Notes: a model not told the origin generated them from the letters alone. DNA of 64,000 nucleotides from Craterostigma plantagineum (GCA_027422505.1 JAPQWV010000005.1:12901501-12965500), one strand, 5' to 3'; shown: positions 11,501-20,769, counted from the stretch's first letter. Made by a program: numbers and translations.

Positions 11501-12674
11501 CGGGACCGTCAGGACATGGTGTCAACCCACATGAGTTCCTCAACAAATACATCTTTCGAAGGATAGTGGATGACCCATTCCATGCCCGACGAGCATCAGA
11601 GACAATGGCTCAAGGACGTTCGACACTTCTTACAGGAAGCTTCGGTGGACCTCGTACTGATAGAAGACGAAGAATTCCAGGAAGGTGAAGATCACGAACA
11701 AATTCCCTTAAGGCTTCCAGATTTGATTGCTCAACAAGCAAATTCTCCAACGAGACAAATGCTAGGATTCGTTCGAATCAACACGCCGTGGGAAAACATC
11801 AGGATTGAGATCCCATTCTTGGAAGAAGTTCGTGAACACATATGGAGGTCACCAAACAAAGTCAAGAAGCCGAACGAGTTCGAACGATGAGGCGTCTCTC
11901 GTGGGAAAAGCAGAAGATGATGACTTATCTTTGGATGCTGACTCAACTCAGACCAGATATAAGGCTGGGGTCCCAAAGGAACGACTGAAGAGTCACTTCA
12001 AGGAGTTATCCGTCAGCTGCTAAGTGTCTACTGCACGAAAGGGAATCTTCCAACACCATTCTACGTCATAGAGTGGATAGACAGATCTCGAGAGGAGCTA
12101 AGCGAGAGCGACCTACCTTACATCCCGGCCGAAGAGGTGTACAATCTCTACAAGATGCATAGAGAAGTACAAGGGTCCTCAAGGCTTCATAAAAAAGGAA
12201 AGACTTGAGGGACTCTACCGGTTCATGATGCGCCAGGTCAAGTACCATGCCGCGCACGACCTTCAGATGGCTCTGGAGAGCAATATGAAGAAGGTCAACA
12301 TGACCGCCCCGCTCAACAAAGGACCTGAGATCGAAGGGCTTCCCAATAATCACGTGCATATCAGCTAAGTCCTAGGCATCACCTACCACAATCCGATTGC
12401 CAAGAAGACTAGGTTGATGCTGAAGACTGAAGTTCATAAATTTTGTGATGGGACGCTCAAGATCATCAGGCAGAACATAGAAAAGTGTTTGGAAGAGATC
12501 AACAGAGAGACGATGCTGAAGCGTCATAGGTTTGTGAGAGAACAACCGCTTCTGATGGAACTTCTTGAGTCGAGGAGCGACTGGAGCTGCGGAACAGCAT
12601 TAGGAACTTCGAGCATGCGCTGGGCTTGCGCAGTTCATATTATGCCCGATAAGGACAGACAGCGCGGAAGATAA
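11501..12674 (+). pseudogene. Element F post-pol ORF2-like gene, broken
   Basis: Homologue of the copia B ORF at 15331-16596. Matching parts lie in several frames: KYIF near 11545; a segment at 11570-11890 (VDLVLIEDEEFQEGEDH versus VDLALIDDNELEEGEDY, then TPWENI); and from about 12200 YRFMMRQVK, HDLQMALESNMKKVN and FCDGTLKIIRQ. Frameshifts and a stop at 12366-12368 break it. One frame, 10852-11688, runs without interruption from the ORF1-like C-terminus into the start of this region. That suggests the two ORFs were once a single gene. Function unknown. Confidence 0.75.
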
Positions 12675-12695
12675 ATCAAGCACAAAGAGGGAGAA

Positions 12696-13048
12696 TGTAG
12701 AATATCATTTTAAGTTGTGCTTTGATTTATTAGCTGTTCTTGTAATTAGGGGATTTTATTGTATTTGTCCTTAGTTTAGGACTTTACTTGTTATTTATAC
12801 CAAGTATGTTTGGTATAAATACGTGTACATTCATTGAGCTTAATAGAAGATTTTAGAAATTTGATCCGAAGGGCTGCCAATCTAATTTCTAGAGAGAGAA
12901 AGTAAGAAAACATCATCTCACTACAATGTTTCTCTCTCGTCGTTCTTCAAAGAAGGTTTTCGATCAAAAATTCAAATTCTCAATAATTCTGATCGATTTC
13001 CTTAGGATTGAAGCCTAGGATCTTAGAGTTGATAAATAGGACCTAACA
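12696..13048 (+). mobile_element. 3' LTR of element F
   Basis: 353-bp LTR starting TGTAGAATA and ending GGACCTAACA, preceded by the purine tract ACAAAGAGGGAGAA (12682-12695). A perfect 11-bp inverted repeat (ATTTATACCAA 12793-12803, TTGGTATAAAT 12810-12820) encloses the probable TATA box. It is roughly 80% identical to the inverted LTR at 13563-13909. Confidence 0.82.
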
Positions 13049-13561
13049 AAAATTATCGCGCAAAGTTTTCGATCGAGAAATTAATTCGATCGAAGACTCT
13101 AGCGAGAAAAATTGAAATCGCGCAAAGAGTCTTAGAACCCTAATTAACACTGATTTTGGCAAAAAACGATGAATTAGACCGTGAAATTACAAGTATCTGC
13201 TCGTAATCAGCTGATGATTACGCACGAACAAACAATTAAACACATCATGAAGCAAAATATATCAAATTTGAGCAAAATCCGAACGTGCTGTAAGAGTTCT
13301 ACGCGCGAACAGTAACTTCTCAAATCCAATCGAATCTGCTAAATTGATGTTCTAAACATAACCAATCTAATCGCAAACGATTAGCACTAAAACGAGCACA
13401 GAGACATCAAATTCAAATCAAATAAGCACAGAATTGAGCTATTAGATCGAAATTGAATTTCGCGCCAAAATTGTTGTTCGATGGAACAGTTCCAGAATTA
13501 AATTTTGATCCGATTCTAACAAATTTCTATTCAAAACAGAACAAATCTGCTCTGATACCAA
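13049..13561 (-). other. Element E leader and primer-binding site
   Basis: On the minus strand the LTR at 13563-13909 is followed by one base and TGGTATCAGAGC (13561-13550), the initiator-Met tRNA primer-binding site. About 500 bp of AT-rich leader with GATCGAAATT motifs follows. No ORF. The leader abuts the F LTR directly at 13048. Confidence 0.7.
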
Positions 13562-13562
13562 T

Positions 13563-13909
13563 TGTTAGGTCCTAATTTATCAACTCTACGATCCTAGAGT
13601 TGAAATCCTAAGGAAATCGATTAGAATTATAGAAAGTAAGATTTCGATCGAAAACCTTCTTTGAGAGCTTGGAGAGAGAATTCGTGTAGTGAGAGAATGA
13701 TTTCTGACTTTTTCTCTCTAGAATTAGATTTGCAAGACTTTTGGATCGATTGACTAAATTAATCTATTAAGCTCAAATGTGTACAAGGTATTTATACCAA
13801 ACATACTTGGTATAAATAACAAGCTAAGTCCTAAACTAAGGAAAAATACAAATAAAGCCCCTAATTACAAGGACATCTAATAAAGCCCAATTACAAATGG
13901 TATTCTACA
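13563..13909 (-). mobile_element. LTR of element E (inverted relative to F)
   Basis: 347 bp, on the plus strand TGTTAGGTCC..TATTCTACA, so the LTR reads on the minus strand. It has an 11-bp TATA-box inverted repeat (13790-13800 and 13807-13817) like the F LTR. The PBS lies on its inner side. The outer side (13910 on) reads as a purine tract AACAAAGAGAAG on the minus strand, so internal-like sequence may lie on both sides. Confidence 0.75.
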
Positions 13910-14477
13910 CTTCTCTTTGTTTTTCCTTTCTTCTTCTTTCTACTTCCACGAAGGTTTTCTACTTTTATGAATTGTTTCTTTAGATATATATCATACAATG
14001 ATTTGACAAGTAGGTGATTAGTTATTTCCTCACCTCCTAAGAAACCTTTTGTTGATATATATCCTTTATTGGCAAAAACTTTGCATTACTTAGCCTCTCT
14101 TGATAATCACGAAAATTTTTGTTTACCTATACCTAATATCGAGAGCTGTATATACTTAACCATTTATTTCAAAACTTATATTTACTATATTTAGTCGTCT
14201 ATTAATTATTTGAGGATCTCTTACTCATCGAAAACTTTTCTTGAGCTTTACCCGAAACTATATAACTCAGGTCGAAATATTTCCTAACTTAATTTGCCTA
14301 TTTGCTTATTCTAATATTTACTTTTTAGAACTTATAATATACCTTAGTAAAATATTACTATCATTCGTACATATATATATTTATATATATATATATATCA
14401 TAACATTAATTATCCGAATGCATGAGTTTATGACAATGCATAAAATGATAGAGGGTTTTGGTTTCGGTTCCTGACAT
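13910..14477. other. No gene recognised; possible 3'-internal remnant of E, then A/T-rich DNA
   Basis: 13910-13960 read on the minus strand gives a Lys/Arg-rich, purine-rich string resembling the C-terminal end of the post-pol ORF and purine tract of B and F. The rest shows only short frames and a TA-rich run at 14370-14398. Confidence 0.4.
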
Positions 14478-14803
14478 TGTGTGTCAACTTCTACAGCAGA
14501 AGCATAATATGTAGCTGCTGCAAGTTGTTGCCCACAAATTTTGTAGATAAGAACCCAACTACGAGATTACGGGTTTGATTTTAATAGAATTCCTATTTAT
14601 TGTGATTCCAAAAGTGCCATAGCAATTACGTGCAATCCTGTTCACCACTCATGCACTAAGCACATAGACCTAAGATATCATTTCATCAAGGACCAATTAG
14701 AACGAGGCATCATTGAAATGTACTTCTTCAATACAGAGATTCAACTAGCTGACTTGTTTACAAAAGCATTGGATGAGAAACGATACCAATTCTTAGTTGC
14801 ATA
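14478..14803 (+). pseudogene. Copia C pol remnant, RNase H end
   Basis: In the frame from 14478 the translation parallels the copia B RNase H domain: [15 protein letters not shown] start, [45 protein letters not shown]. It is broken by TAA at 14505-14507 and TAG at 14544-14546. The sequence stops at the copia A insertion (TSD GCATA, 14799-14803) and resumes at 44976. The 5' part of pol is gone. Confidence 0.85.
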
Positions 14804-15005
14804 TGTTGAGGTATCTGCCGTAGATGCCGTACGAGGACTGGGAGTACGAGGGCAATTTGCTAGTTTTGTAGTGTTTAGTGATGTAATTTGATTACTTCTA
14901 TTAATGGAATGACTTTATTCATCATTAATTAATTATTGGATGAATAAATTAAAAGGCAAATTATTAATTAGTCTAAAGATTTCACCTTGCCATCTGGGTG
15001 GATAA
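14804..15005 (+). mobile_element. Copia A 5' LTR, left piece
   Basis: First 202 bp of the 5' LTR, nearly identical to 42979-43180; cut at GATAA (15001-15005) by copia B. Confidence 0.92.
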
Positions 15006-15321
15006 TGTTGGCCCTTTTATTACCAAACAAGGATCAAAAGATTGATTTGAATGTATAAAACGTGAAGAACACCTTGAGTATGTGTGTTAGTGTGTGTTTT
15101 CTTAATCTAACGTACAAGGTGGCTTACCTTTCAATACTTTTGATAAAACCCTAATTAGGGTAAATGGGGCTTTATATACCACAATAGTTTGGTATATTAA
15201 AGCCCAATACAATACTATGACATAATATCATAAGTCACCCCAAACTACTAACAACCCACTAAATAACACATATTAACCCAAGATTACATAAATCAAAGGA
15301 TGCTACAAAATATTCCTAACA
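15006..15321 (-). mobile_element. Copia B 3' LTR
   Basis: 316 bp, TGTTGG..CCTAACA on the plus strand. It contains the imperfect inverted repeat GGGCTTTATATACCA / TGGTATATTAAAGCCC at 15167-15205 around TATA-like strings. Confidence 0.95.
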
Positions 15322-15336
15322 ATCTCCCCCTTAGCA
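15322..15336 (-). promoter_or_regulatory. Copia B polypurine tract
   Basis: Minus-strand GCTAAGGGGGAGAT directly abuts the 3' LTR. It is the expected second-strand primer and overlaps the end of the last ORF. Confidence 0.85.
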
Positions 15337-16596
15337 TCCTTTTCTCTTTGGCGTCCTTTGTGTCTTTTTCTTCTTGGGTTTCTCTACAGCATCAATCGAT
15401 TTCCTGAGTCCAAGTCTGAACTCGTATGATCGCATCGTTCTTCGTAAGGATAATCGATCGGAGATGATGTCGATCAGCTTCTCGTACTTTTCCTGGACTT
15501 CTGCTTCTTCGTTCCTTAGCTTCTCCAAAATCCATTCGAGTTTCACTCGAATAATCAGCAGCGTCCCATCGCTGAATTTAGCAATCTCGGATGTTTTCAT
15601 CAGCCTCTTTTCTCCCTTGTAATTGATGTAGACAACAGATGGATCGTTGTCGTCATTGATAATATGGCCTTCTCCGAGACTTGAGTCGGGGACTTCGAAG
15701 GATGGCTTCGTGAGATTCACCCTTTTCATGTTGCCTTCCACCGCCATTTGAAGATCGTGAGTCGAGTTGAACTTGATTTGGCGCATCATGAATCGCTTTA
15801 GAGCAACGTAGCCCACTTTCAAGTCTGGATTTTGGAGTGTTCCAAGAAATCTGAAGCTTACGAGTATCCGATCAACATCTTCACCTCTGATGTAGGAGAG
15901 ATCGCCTTCGGTCAGTTCCTCGACCGTTCCATCTTCTCGCTGCACCTTATAGATAGGGTATTCATAGTAGTCGACACGACCTCGCCGGACTCCCAAGATT
16001 TTGTTGATTCTGGCCTTTTCTTTCTCTTCTCTTCTAAGAACGTTAACATCTGTATCTTTTGCTCTCCACACAAGCCCTCTACGAAGAGAGAGCAAGTATC
16101 GTACAGCAGTTGGTCTCGGGAGATGAGTTAGACCTCTTAGACTCAGCTCGTCTAGGTCCTTGATCCTATCCTTCTTCCTCCAAATTCTTCTCCGTATCTC
16201 TTCTTGATATGGAGCTATCACTTTGACATTTTCCCACGGCGGCGTCTGTTCTTTTCCTTTCTTCGACTTCGAGGTGGAATACTCCTTATCAACGACAGTG
16301 TGTTTGAGAAGCTCTGGAAGTTCTGGAATGTCTGCTTCGTAGTCTTCACCTTCCTCGAGCTCATTATCGTCGATTAGTGCTAAGTCAACATTCGCCTTCA
16401 TTAAGAAATATCTGGCGTTGTCCAGTAAGCCCTTGGCCAAGTCTGGATGCATCGGCTTTGTTAACCAGTCGTCGTTGAAGATGTACTTCTCTACCGCTGA
16501 GTGTGGGTTGTAAAGTGTTTCGAGAGATAGAAAATGTGAGGATGGAGGGTCAGGGGAAGTTCTTGGGTTTGTAAGGCTAGGTGGTGATGGACTCAC
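15331..16596 (-). CDS. Copia B post-pol ORF2 (unknown function)
   Basis: 421 codons ending at the PPT, rich in charged residues with a Lys/Arg-rich C-terminus. There is no signal peptide or membrane span, so the env-like position is not matched by env-like features. It matches the broken F copy (VDLALIDDNELEEGEDY, RFMMRQIKF, HDLQMAVEGNMKRVN, FSDGTLLIIR). The frame opens with GTG overlapping the upstream stop by four bases, not with ATG; the first ATG comes about 45 codons later. It is therefore probably the downstream half of one longer gene shared with the 16593-18746 ORF, split by a frameshift near 16,600. Recognised only by comparison within this window and with generic plant retroelement proteins. 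Confidence 0.75.
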   Translation of the reverse strand: MSPSPPSLTNPRTSPDPPSSHFLSLETLYNPHSAVEKYIFNDDWLTKPMHPDLAKGLLDNARYFLMKANVDLALIDDNELEEGEDYEADIPELPELLKHTVVDKEYSTSKSKKGKEQTPPWENVKVIAPYQEEIRRRIWRKKDRIKDLDELSLRGLTHLPRPTAVRYLLSLRRGLVWRAKDTDVNVLRREEKEKARINKILGVRRGRVDYYEYPIYKVQREDGTVEELTEGDLSYIRGEDVDRILVSFRFLGTLQNPDLKVGYVALKRFMMRQIKFNSTHDLQMAVEGNMKRVNLTKPSFEVPDSSLGEGHIINDDNDPSVVYINYKGEKRLMKTSEIAKFSDGTLLIIRVKLEWILEKLRNEEAEVQEKYEKLIDIISDRLSLRRTMRSYEFRLGLRKSIDAVEKPKKKKTQRTPKRKGC

Positions 16597-18746
16597 GGTT
16601 GATGAGAGGGTCGGTTGGGTTGTATTGGTAGTAGTTCGGGTAGATTTTCTGGTTTGGGTGGGTGTAGGTGGTTTTGTTCTGGTGGGTGTTCGGGTGGTTC
16701 TAGGTTGTGGCTGTGGCTGCGACGGAGGCCCTGTCCCTTGTGTCTTCTCCCCTCGGGACGACCCCCACCGTCAGGGTCGTCACGTGAATGTCTTGATGAC
16801 TGGGCCTCGCCGGGATTAGGAGGGTTGAATGGAAGTTCCAAGCGTCTGAGGACCTCCGCTTCGTACGCAGTCAGCGTTGGGGCACTGCTAAGTCTGGCCA
16901 GTAGAACGTCAATCAATTCTGGGATTGGTACGTTCCACGGCCCTTCCTCAGAGGCAGGGGATGGTTCGGCTCGTGCGGTGGCGTCTTCGGTGACGGGGGC
17001 TTTGCCTTTGTCTCGAGTGGAGGTCTCAATGGTACTGTAGACTTTGGCCATTATTGTGTTCTCGAGTCCTTCTGCAAACTCTGCGAGGCGATCATCCAGC
17101 CTGGCCTCCGTCACGAACGGGGAAAATAACCGGACGGAGTCACTAAGACGTTCCGTCGTCACAACATCAGTAGAGGGTACTGATGTGCCGCCCGTTTGCA
17201 CAGGACTTGAAGAACCGAGGCCACGAAGGCTCATCGTTGACATCAAAGCTGAGACTGACTCAGTTTGATGGCCCAAGGTCGTAGCTGCAGTGATGTTGAC
17301 TACGTTGGGGCTTCCGCTCTGTTCCGTACTAGACTCTAGTATGGAGACATCGTAGAGCGTTCGGTCTAGATCACGAAGATCTAGAGGTGCAGAATCTAAA
17401 GGTAGTGTCCTAGAAAGTGGAAAAATTATGGATGGTGAGGGCACTAGACTCGTAGTGATCGAAGAAGATGCAGTCTGAGGCGGAGTACTGCTTGTTACAT
17501 CAACCATCTCCGAGCGAGGTGGTGACGAATGACGTGGCACCTCGTGAATATGTGAAACAATCATCTGTTGGGAGATGATTGAGTGGCTGGGGAGGGTAGT
17601 TTGCGCGATTGGACCCGATGTCGCGACTTCTACTCGGGGGAAGACAAAGTCAACCCCTGTACTTATGGGTTCGGTCCGGCTTGTTAGTGGATTAGTTGGC
17701 TGAGGAGTACGGTCGTGTTTTTGCTTTGTACGCCGTTCCTTTTTTCCTCCTCCGTCATCCCCTTTGGATTTGCGCTTTTGTTTTGGCTTTGGGGATGAGG
17801 AGTGTCCTAGACTTACATTTGGCTGTGGGGGTTGGCTTGTCCCTGGGTTAGGTTCAACTGGGTTGTGTTGAGCCACGGGGACGTCGTCAAGGTTGTTGGC
17901 TCGCATATATTTGCGCAGCTCCGGCTCATTTGGATCGAGGCGGCAAAGTAAGTGATCTGGGATGATCATGGCCTCCTGATCGAATTTGTTCTTCGATGAT
18001 TGAATTTTGTTGAGCTTCGGAGATTGGTAGCCCTCTTCTCTTGGTCGTCGTTCGATTTCGGGATGAAGATCCACGAAATGTTGGACGATGACAGGTAGCC
18101 ACCGTAAGTAAGGGAGCACTGGCTTCGTAGATCCGAGACCTCGCCTTCGAAGTTGATCGAGGATATCCGACCAGATGAGTTGGGCGACGTCATAATTTTT
18201 GTTGAAGACGATCCCGTGGAAAATCAGCATAATGTTTCGGTTGCATTTGTCGGACCCGGAGTGTTTTGGCGAGAGGCATTTGTTTACGATCAGGAACAGG
18301 GTCCTCCATGGTCCAGGGATGTCTTTGGCTGTGAAGTCAGGGAGGTGAATGGAATTTTGGGCGTTAGGTTTGTGGCCCATAAAAAGGAAATCCCTGATTA
18401 GGACGTCATTAGATGGAGGAGAATCATATATGAGTGAGTGTGGTAGGTTGAGAATGGAACGGAGAATGGTTGGAGTAAATACGACTATTGTGTTGTCGAT
18501 TATTGCGGAAAGGGTGGTTATTGTGGGGTTATTTGTTGGTTTCTGAAGGGTAGACCAAAATTGTTGTACATACACTTCAGGGACTACCTCGGTGATGTTT
18601 AGGGCGGTTTGTAGAGGGTGGTTTGCGAGGATTTTAATAATGATAGGATCTGGGCACGAGATATTATCGAAGTCAAGTTGAAGGTTATTGGGTGTCCTCC
18701 GTGCCCAGTCCTTGGAGGCAAAAATCTCGTCAATTTGTCTCACCAT
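16593..18746 (-). CDS. Copia B post-pol ORF1 (VYVQQFW/FHGIVF-type retroelement protein)
   Basis: 717 codons. Residues about 30-240 form the conserved globular part: CPDPIIIKILANHPL, VYVQQFW, GPWRTLFLIVNKCLSPKH, FHGIVFNKNYDVAQLIW and YLRWLPVIVQHF. The rest is low complexity: a basic stretch (KPKQKRKSKGDD, KKERRTKQKHDR, about 305-345), a Ser/Thr/Pro-rich region, then IPELIDVLLARL near residues 620-635 and an Arg/His/Pro-rich tail. Proteins of this type accompany SIRE-like pol genes in other plants, but no function is established that I know of. Basic patches suggest nucleic-acid binding (inference). It lies 1.7 kb beyond the antisense ORF and 2.4 kb beyond pol, so a separate or spliced RNA would be needed. 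Confidence 0.8.
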   Translation of the reverse strand: MVRQIDEIFASKDWARRTPNNLQLDFDNISCPDPIIIKILANHPLQTALNITEVVPEVYVQQFWSTLQKPTNNPTITTLSAIIDNTIVVFTPTILRSILNLPHSLIYDSPPSNDVLIRDFLFMGHKPNAQNSIHLPDFTAKDIPGPWRTLFLIVNKCLSPKHSGSDKCNRNIMLIFHGIVFNKNYDVAQLIWSDILDQLRRRGLGSTKPVLPYLRWLPVIVQHFVDLHPEIERRPREEGYQSPKLNKIQSSKNKFDQEAMIIPDHLLCRLDPNEPELRKYMRANNLDDVPVAQHNPVEPNPGTSQPPQPNVSLGHSSSPKPKQKRKSKGDDGGGKKERRTKQKHDRTPQPTNPLTSRTEPISTGVDFVFPRVEVATSGPIAQTTLPSHSIISQQMIVSHIHEVPRHSSPPRSEMVDVTSSTPPQTASSSITTSLVPSPSIIFPLSRTLPLDSAPLDLRDLDRTLYDVSILESSTEQSGSPNVVNITAATTLGHQTESVSALMSTMSLRGLGSSSPVQTGGTSVPSTDVVTTERLSDSVRLFSPFVTEARLDDRLAEFAEGLENTIMAKVYSTIETSTRDKGKAPVTEDATARAEPSPASEEGPWNVPIPELIDVLLARLSSAPTLTAYEAEVLRRLELPFNPPNPGEAQSSRHSRDDPDGGGRPEGRRHKGQGLRRSHSHNLEPPEHPPEQNHLHPPKPENLPELLPIQPNRPSHQP

Positions 18747-20279
18747 TGTGATCGATCTGCAAGATAAAAGCAGTGGATTAGTGGAAATCGATCATTTGAC
18801 TTAGAAAGCATACAAAAGTTGTGCAATTTGTTGATAAGCATGTTAGGACTTAGAAAAATTTGGCAAAAACTCGGCAACAATTGAAATTGGATTAAGTTAG
18901 CGGCGAAAGTGCCAATTTCAATTGATTTTGAGTTTCGGGCATTAATGTGTATCGTGCGATTTAAGTCATAAATTCAATTTGATCAGTGGTTTCGATCGAA
19001 AGTCATGTTTAATTGAAACATGTTCGGCGAAGGAGTAATGCAATTCAGTTTCGATCGAAAGTCCAATGTGGGACAGTTAAATCATGAATTGAGTTTCGAT
19101 CGAAAGTCATATGTAATTTAAATAAGTTCGGCGAATGGGTAACATAATTCAGTTTCGACCGAAAGTCCAATGTGGCACAGTGTAAATCGCGAATTGATTT
19201 GCGATTCAATTGAGCCTTCAGTTTCGATCGAAACTGTGGAATTGAGTAAAACTGTGAAAGTGTCGATCGATTAAAATTGATTTTGTCGTCAGTTTCGATC
19301 GAAAGGATAAAGTCAAAACAATTAAAAGTATGTTGAAAATTGAAATGCTCGGTTTCGAACGAAAGCAGTAAAACCCTAGAAAGCGTCGATTTGAAAACAT
19401 AGAATAAGTAAAATTTTCAGTAACAATCGATCGATTGTCATGTGAAATGGAAACTAGAGTTTAGTGTCGAGCGAATCTAGCGAGATGAAAACACGTTTTA
19501 ACAGTGATTCGCTCGAACTCACGCAACCCTAATCTGCGTAATCTGCACGAATGAGAGAAAAATCAGTTAAAGGCTGCGTTTTTCCTTACCAATAAGTGAT
19601 TTGGAGTTGCAAAATACGGAAAAACAAAGTGAGACTGTGATGAAATCGTATGCGATTGAAGAGAGATGTTCAGAGTGAATTTGAAAATCGATGAAGAAGA
19701 ACAGTGTTTCGGGCGAAACTCTAATTAAATAAGCGAAGTCTCAGTTTCGCCGTGAAAATTTTCAAAGAGTTAATTTTGATTTTCGATCGATTGAATTGAG
19801 TTTCGGGCGAAAGTCAGTTTCGCCGAGAGAAATTTCAAATGCAGTTTTGCCGATCAAAATTATAAGAGAATCTAATCAAATTATAATTTCAATTGAAACA
19901 CGTTTCGAGCGAAAGTCAGTATTGATGAATCGGGCGATTTTGACAATTCGGCCGATTCTAGTATTTTGATAGATCAGATGAATTGAATCGATTGAGAAAT
20001 CGGGCGAACTGAGGAATCGGGCGATTTGAAGAATCGCCGAGGATATTTAGAAGTAGTTGAAATCGCCGAGAGATTAAGTTGAAATCGGGCGATTTTGAGA
20101 ATGATCAAAAATCAATTAAAGAAAATCTGAGTAAAATCACCCTAACACTGACATATGCGAGATTTTCAATTAATAGGTAACACAGAGTTCAAAATTTTTC
20201 CCAAATTAAATGTCAAATCAACTTAGTTTTTTTTTTCAAAGTCGATTTATGGGACGCAAAATCCAATAAGCAACTACGA
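18747..20279. repeat. Copia B spacer with TTTCGATCGAAA / TTTCGGGCGAAA palindromes
   Basis: No gene seen. Seven copies of TTTCG(A/N)NCGAAA lie between 18989 and 19363, 45-70 bp apart, and TTTCGGGCGAAA/TTTCGAGCGAAA copies occur from about 19,690 to 19,910. A ~104-bp unit is tandemly duplicated (about 18,961-19,074 and 19,078-19,182). The same motifs occur in the 5' leader of B. Confidence 0.8.
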
Positions 20280-20393
20280 AAGCATCGCTTTCACTCGCGG
20301 CGCTGAGCTATCAAGTCAAAGATCCGTCGATATCATTTATCATGTTTGTCGGGACTATTATGATTTCGTTGGTCGATTTACGCCTATAAATAG
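20279..20393 (+). promoter_or_regulatory. Conserved antisense promoter of copia B
   Basis: Plus-strand block shared with copia C (45695-45818, minus). It includes the inverted repeat GAAAGC-ATC-GCTTTC (20279-20292), CGCGG, ATCAA.TCAAA, CGTC..TATCATT (about 20325-20337), TCGGGACTATTATGAT (20349-20364) and the TATA box CCTATAAATAGAC (20383-20395). Spacing is nearly the same in both elements, while the sequence around it has diverged. It lies 64 bp before the ATG of the antisense ORF. Confidence 0.78.
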
Positions 20394-20456
20394 ACTCGAT
20401 TGAAGAAACATGGTGAGATCGTAAATCATTCAATCGAACTAATCGAGCTCCTAAAG

Positions 20457-20630
20457 ATGAACTGGAATCAGCAGCGAGACCAAGAAAAGAACAGGGAGCA
20501 CGAAGAGTTAGTGCGTCGCTTCAATCGCAATCTTGATAAGCTAGTACTGGAGATTGCACTTCTTATGTGCTTGTTCATCGTTTTTATGGCGATCCTGTTT
20601 TGGGTTTTAACAGCCCGTACTGGCTTTTGA
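20457..20630 (+). CDS. Antisense small membrane-protein ORF of copia B
   Basis: 57-codon ORF on the strand opposite to all other B genes, between pol and the post-pol ORFs. Residues 1-30 are highly charged and likely helical (EHEELVRRFNRNLDKL). Residues about 31-51 form one hydrophobic segment (LEIALLMCLFIVFMAILFWVL), followed by a six-residue tail ending TGF, so a tail-anchored or single-pass topology is predicted. The homologue in copia C (45431-45607) is about half identical, has the same length, and starts at the same MNW. If transcription starts about 30 bp after the TATA box (20384-20393), this ATG is the first in the message. Not recognised as any named family; function unknown. Confidence 0.75.
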   Translation: MNWNQQRDQEKNREHEELVRRFNRNLDKLVLEIALLMCLFIVFMAILFWVLTARTGF

Positions 20631-20769
20631 GACCTTGTTACGTATTTCAAGTGATTTTCATTGAGTGATTTGGTATTTTGAAGATGTTTTGCGTATTTGA
20701 GTTGTAATAGCGATTTTCGCTTATTGAAGGGTGTATGAATCATTAAAAAAATGTTTGTGAAACTAACTA

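Larger units (their letters stand above)
4250..13048 (+). mobile_element. Element F: decayed SIRE-like Ty1/copia, 3' half
   Basis: Plus-oriented remnant recognised by comparison with copia B. It has polypurine-tract-like strings after a missing pol (4288, 4672), a CG-palindrome-rich spacer (about 4700-6057 and 8764-9116), degraded post-pol ORFs (9117-12674), a purine tract and a 3' LTR (12696-13048). The spacer is interrupted by a solo gypsy LTR. Gag and pol are not recognisable. The left limit is approximate. Confidence 0.65.

Noticed and set aside
15331..18746. Classical retroviral envelope gene in copia B
   Set aside because: Position fits, but no signal peptide, membrane span or cleavage-type pattern is visible in either ORF.
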